Source: Vibrio porteresiae DSM 19223 | Lineage (GTDB): Bacteria > Pseudomonadota > Gammaproteobacteria > Enterobacterales > Vibrionaceae | Assembly: GCF_024347055.1 (NCBI RefSeq) | Contig: NZ_AP024895.1 | Coordinates: 434,001-498,000, forward strand | Length of the DNA stretch: 64,000 nucleotides | Direction: 5' to 3' | Shown here: piece by piece, positions 61,976 through 64,000 of the stretch | Layout of the letters: every line of letters starts with the position of its first letter | Numbering within the stretch: the first letter of the stretch is position 1 | Made by a program: the position numbers and the translations under genes | Notes under the pieces: generated by a model | What the model saw: only the letters and a program-made list of their open reading frames with translations | The model's database searches: none | Told to the model about the DNA's origin: nothing

Positions 61976-62928
61976 TGGCTGAACTTCATATGCCCGGATT
62001 GAGCTGGATTGTATTGGCCGTAGTACAAGCGTTATTGATGCTGCTACTGGCACCACTCGCTACCGGATTCTCGCGCATGATTCGCGCCAGAATGCACTCA
62101 CGTCGTGGCCCTGGTTTGCTGCAGGATTATCGCGATATTGCCAAATTGCTGCGTCGCCAATCTGTGGCGCCAGCCAATGCGGGTCCTATCTTTTGGATCA
62201 TGCCGTGGGTGCTGATTGTCACCATGTTATTGGTGGGCATGGCGCTGCCTACGCTCACTCAAACCTCACCATTTCCGATTTCAGGTGATGTGATTACCGA
62301 TATCTATTTATTGGCGATCTTCCGCTTCTTCTTCTCTCTGGCTGGCTTAGATTCCAACAGCATGTTCAGTGGGGTGGGGAGTGCGCGTGAGTTAACGCTT
62401 GGTGTGTTGGTGGAACCGATTTTCGTGCTGTCGATTTTTATCATGGCCATGATTGTTGGCTCAACCGACCTAGGCTACATCAGCCAAGGGATGTTGGGTG
62501 AAATCTTCCAACAACCGGTCACCGTTGTGCTTGCGGGCGTTGCCTGTGCGTTTGCCATGTTTGTTGAAATGGGCAAATTGCCATTCGATGCGGCAGAAGC
62601 AGAACAAGAACTTCAAGAAGGTCCGGTAACGGAATATTCCGGTTCAGGCTTGGCGATGGTCAAGTTAGGTTTGGGATTGAAACAGCTTGTTGTGGTTCAG
62701 CTTTTCCTTGCCATTTTCATCCCATGGGGCAAAGCGACAACCCTAGCGTTCCCTGATTTGTTACTTGCTGCAGTGCTGCTGCTGTGCAAATTGATCGTTG
62801 TGTTCTTCCTCGCTGGTTTGGTTGAAAACGCAATGGCTCGGGTACGTTTCTTAAATACGAGTCGACTAACTTGGTCTGCATTCTCTTTTGCAGGTCTGTC
62901 GTTAGCCTTCTACGTCATCGGATTGTGA
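61975..62928 (+). CDS. hyfC: Hydrogenase-4 membrane subunit HyfC
   Basis: 317 residues, NuoH/HycD-like. About eight membrane segments; RRGPGLLQDYRDIAKLLRRQSV and GKLPFDAAEAEQELQEGPVTEYSG are the signature blocks that form the quinone-like/hydrogenase contact. Coupled to hyfB, 13 bp before hyfD. Confidence 0.95.
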   Translation: MAELHMPGLSWIVLAVVQALLMLLLAPLATGFSRMIRARMHSRRGPGLLQDYRDIAKLLRRQSVAPANAGPIFWIMPWVLIVTMLLVGMALPTLTQTSPFPISGDVITDIYLLAIFRFFFSLAGLDSNSMFSGVGSARELTLGVLVEPIFVLSIFIMAMIVGSTDLGYISQGMLGEIFQQPVTVVLAGVACAFAMFVEMGKLPFDAAEAEQELQEGPVTEYSGSGLAMVKLGLGLKQLVVVQLFLAIFIPWGKATTLAFPDLLLAAVLLLCKLIVVFFLAGLVENAMARVRFLNTSRLTWSAFSFAGLSLAFYVIGL

Positions 62929-62941
62929 GGTTTTATTTACA

Positions 62942-64000
62942 ATGGAGATGATCGGTTTATTTACGATTTTGGTGCCGTTCTTAGGTGCCATCCTGACCTT
63001 ATTAGTACCTAAGACTTCGGCTAAGTGGGTCTGCCAGATCTTTGCTGCACTGGCGACGCTCGGCACTTGGGCTTTGGCTTATCACTTCTTTTTGCAAGGT
63101 GGTGAAGCACAGTCGGTTGAGATTGTGCAATTTGGTCACTTATTGATCTTCGGTCTAACCGTCGACAAAGTCAGCACCTTGATTGCTGCCGCCGTTGTGG
63201 GATTAGGGTTGATTGTTGCGATTTACTCATTAGGTTACATGAGCACCGGTAACAAAGAGCATCCTCATGAAGGGGACCCTCGTTACTACTCATTCCTACT
63301 GGTGTTCATCGGTGCAATGGCAGGCTTAGTGCTCTCTTCTACCTTGGTGGGGCAACTGCTGTTTTTTGAAATCACCGGTGCCTGCTCTTGGTCATTGATT
63401 GGTTACTACCAAACCCCGATTGCGTTTCGTTCTGCGTTGAAAGCGTTGATCGTGACTCACATTGCGTCACTGGGTCTGTTTATCGCTGCGGCGACCTTGT
63501 TTATCCAGACCGGTACGTTTGAACTCACTGCGATTGCGACTCTAACGCCTAGTGCAAAAATGATTGTGCTGTTTGGCATTTTGTTCGCCGCTTGGGGTAA
63601 ATCAGCGCAACTGCCAATGCACATGTGGCTGCCTGATGCGATGAATGCTCCAACCCCAGTCAGTGCCTATTTGCACGCGGCTTCCATGGTCAAAGTGGGC
63701 GTATACATTTTTGCTCGTGGCATTTTGTCAGCCGGTGATGTGCCTATCGAAGTGGGTGTTGTGGGTGTGATTGGTGCCATGATCACTATGATCTACGGCT
63801 TTGTAATGTACTTGCCTCAAAAAGACATGAAACGTCTATTGGCTTACTCAACCATTACTCAACTGGCGTATATCTTCCTTGCTCTTTCCATGGCCGCTAT
63901 GGGCTCTTCTTTAGCAATGAAAGCGGGTGTGAGTTACATCTTCAACCACGCCTTTGCTAAGAGCTTGTTCTTCTTTGTCGCAGGTTCACTGAGCTTTGCC
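62942..64000 (+). CDS. hyfD: Hydrogenase-4 membrane subunit HyfD (3' end outside window)
   Basis: Open from ATG 62942 to the window edge: 353 residues of about 480 expected. NuoL/MrpD-like. GQLLFFEITGACSWSLIGYYQ, AAWGKSAQLPMHMWLPDAMNAPTPVSAYLHAASMVKVGVYIFAR and MKRLLAYSTITQLAY match HyfD rather than HyfB or HyfF. GAGG lies upstream. The rest of the cluster (hyfE onward) must follow outside. Confidence 0.93.
   Translation, partial: MEMIGLFTILVPFLGAILTLLVPKTSAKWVCQIFAALATLGTWALAYHFFLQGGEAQSVEIVQFGHLLIFGLTVDKVSTLIAAAVVGLGLIVAIYSLGYMSTGNKEHPHEGDPRYYSFLLVFIGAMAGLVLSSTLVGQLLFFEITGACSWSLIGYYQTPIAFRSALKALIVTHIASLGLFIAAATLFIQTGTFELTAIATLTPSAKMIVLFGILFAAWGKSAQLPMHMWLPDAMNAPTPVSAYLHAASMVKVGVYIFARGILSAGDVPIEVGVVGVIGAMITMIYGFVMYLPQKDMKRLLAYSTITQLAYIFLALSMAAMGSSLAMKAGVSYIFNHAFAKSLFFFVAGSLSFA

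Noticed and set aside
55335..64000. Integrated phage or integrative element after tRNA-Leu
   Set aside because: No integrase, no repeat of the tRNA 3' end and no phage gene in the visible part; kept only as a possible island boundary.

Overview
The window is a stretch of a gammaproteobacterial chromosome that reads as a Vibrio (Vibrionaceae). The evidence is gene order as well as gene content: argR divergent from mdh, ispB divergent from rplU-rpmA-obgE, lptD-surA-pdxA-rsmA-apaG-apaH, pilT-pilU back to back with yggS-proC-yggT-yggU-rdgB-hemW, metK divergent from tkt, epd-pgk-fbaA-mscS, argP beside argO, and a DeoR regulator in front of glmS. This matches the arrangement I know from chromosome 1 of Vibrio cholerae. 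A hydrogenase-4 (hyf) cluster at the right end and a secreted pectinase narrow it, by inference, to a fermentative hydrogen-forming Vibrio, for example the V. tritonius / V. porteresiae group. The species cannot be fixed from the sequence alone.

Layout. 1-2.4 kb: a small accessory stretch with the tail of an unknown gene, a duplicated-DUF2061 membrane protein, a universal stress protein and an orphan TAXI-type solute-binding protein. 2.6-9.7 kb: argR, mdh, ispB, rplU-rpmA, obgE, yjjP-yjjB and folA. 9.7-17.5 kb: the outer-membrane biogenesis / rRNA methylation / Ap4A operon (lptD to apaH) and divergent djlA. 17.6-19.3 kb: nine tRNA genes (three each of Asn, Thr and Phe) in two minus-strand operons, each with its own promoter and terminator. 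19.3-34.8 kb: cell-wall, DNA-repair, redox and twitching-motility genes (mltC, yggX, mutY, trmB, glsB, hemW, rdgB, yggU, yggT, proC, yggS, pilT, pilU, yqgF, yqgE, gshB, rsmE, endA, sprT). 34.9-43.5 kb: metK with MetJ operators, tkt, an irgB-like LysR gene with no irgA beside it, epd, pgk and fbaA. 43.6-44.8 kb: one complete IS3-family element with 4-bp target repeats. 44.9-55.2 kb: mscS, argO/argP, a SIMPL-domain protein, a membrane diguanylate cyclase, pykF, a DeoR regulator and glmS. 55.3 kb: tRNA-Leu(CAG), after which the content turns accessory: LysR plus small cupin, a secreted GH28 polygalacturonase, and the start of a hyf operon (hyfA, hyfB, hyfC, partial hyfD).

How the genes work together. 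Central carbon metabolism is dense here (mdh, tkt, epd, pgk, fbaA, pykF), and glmS draws on fructose-6-phosphate. The right end suggests a plant-polymer and fermentation module: pectin cleavage outside the cell, and formate disposal as hydrogen by hydrogenase-4. The hyf operon is preceded by a clear sigma-54 (-24/-12) site and, about 120-190 bp upstream of it, a cluster of TGTCGA-type inverted repeats of the kind expected for an FhlA-like activator.

Most of the window is ordinary core genome. The points most worth a second look are the hyf control region, the Fur-box / terminator remnant where irgA would be expected, the tRNA amplification with a compensatory base-pair change, the TAXI receptor without its permease, and a short hydrophobic gene beside pykF. 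I did not find CRISPR arrays, phage genes, an integron or a recognisable defence system.
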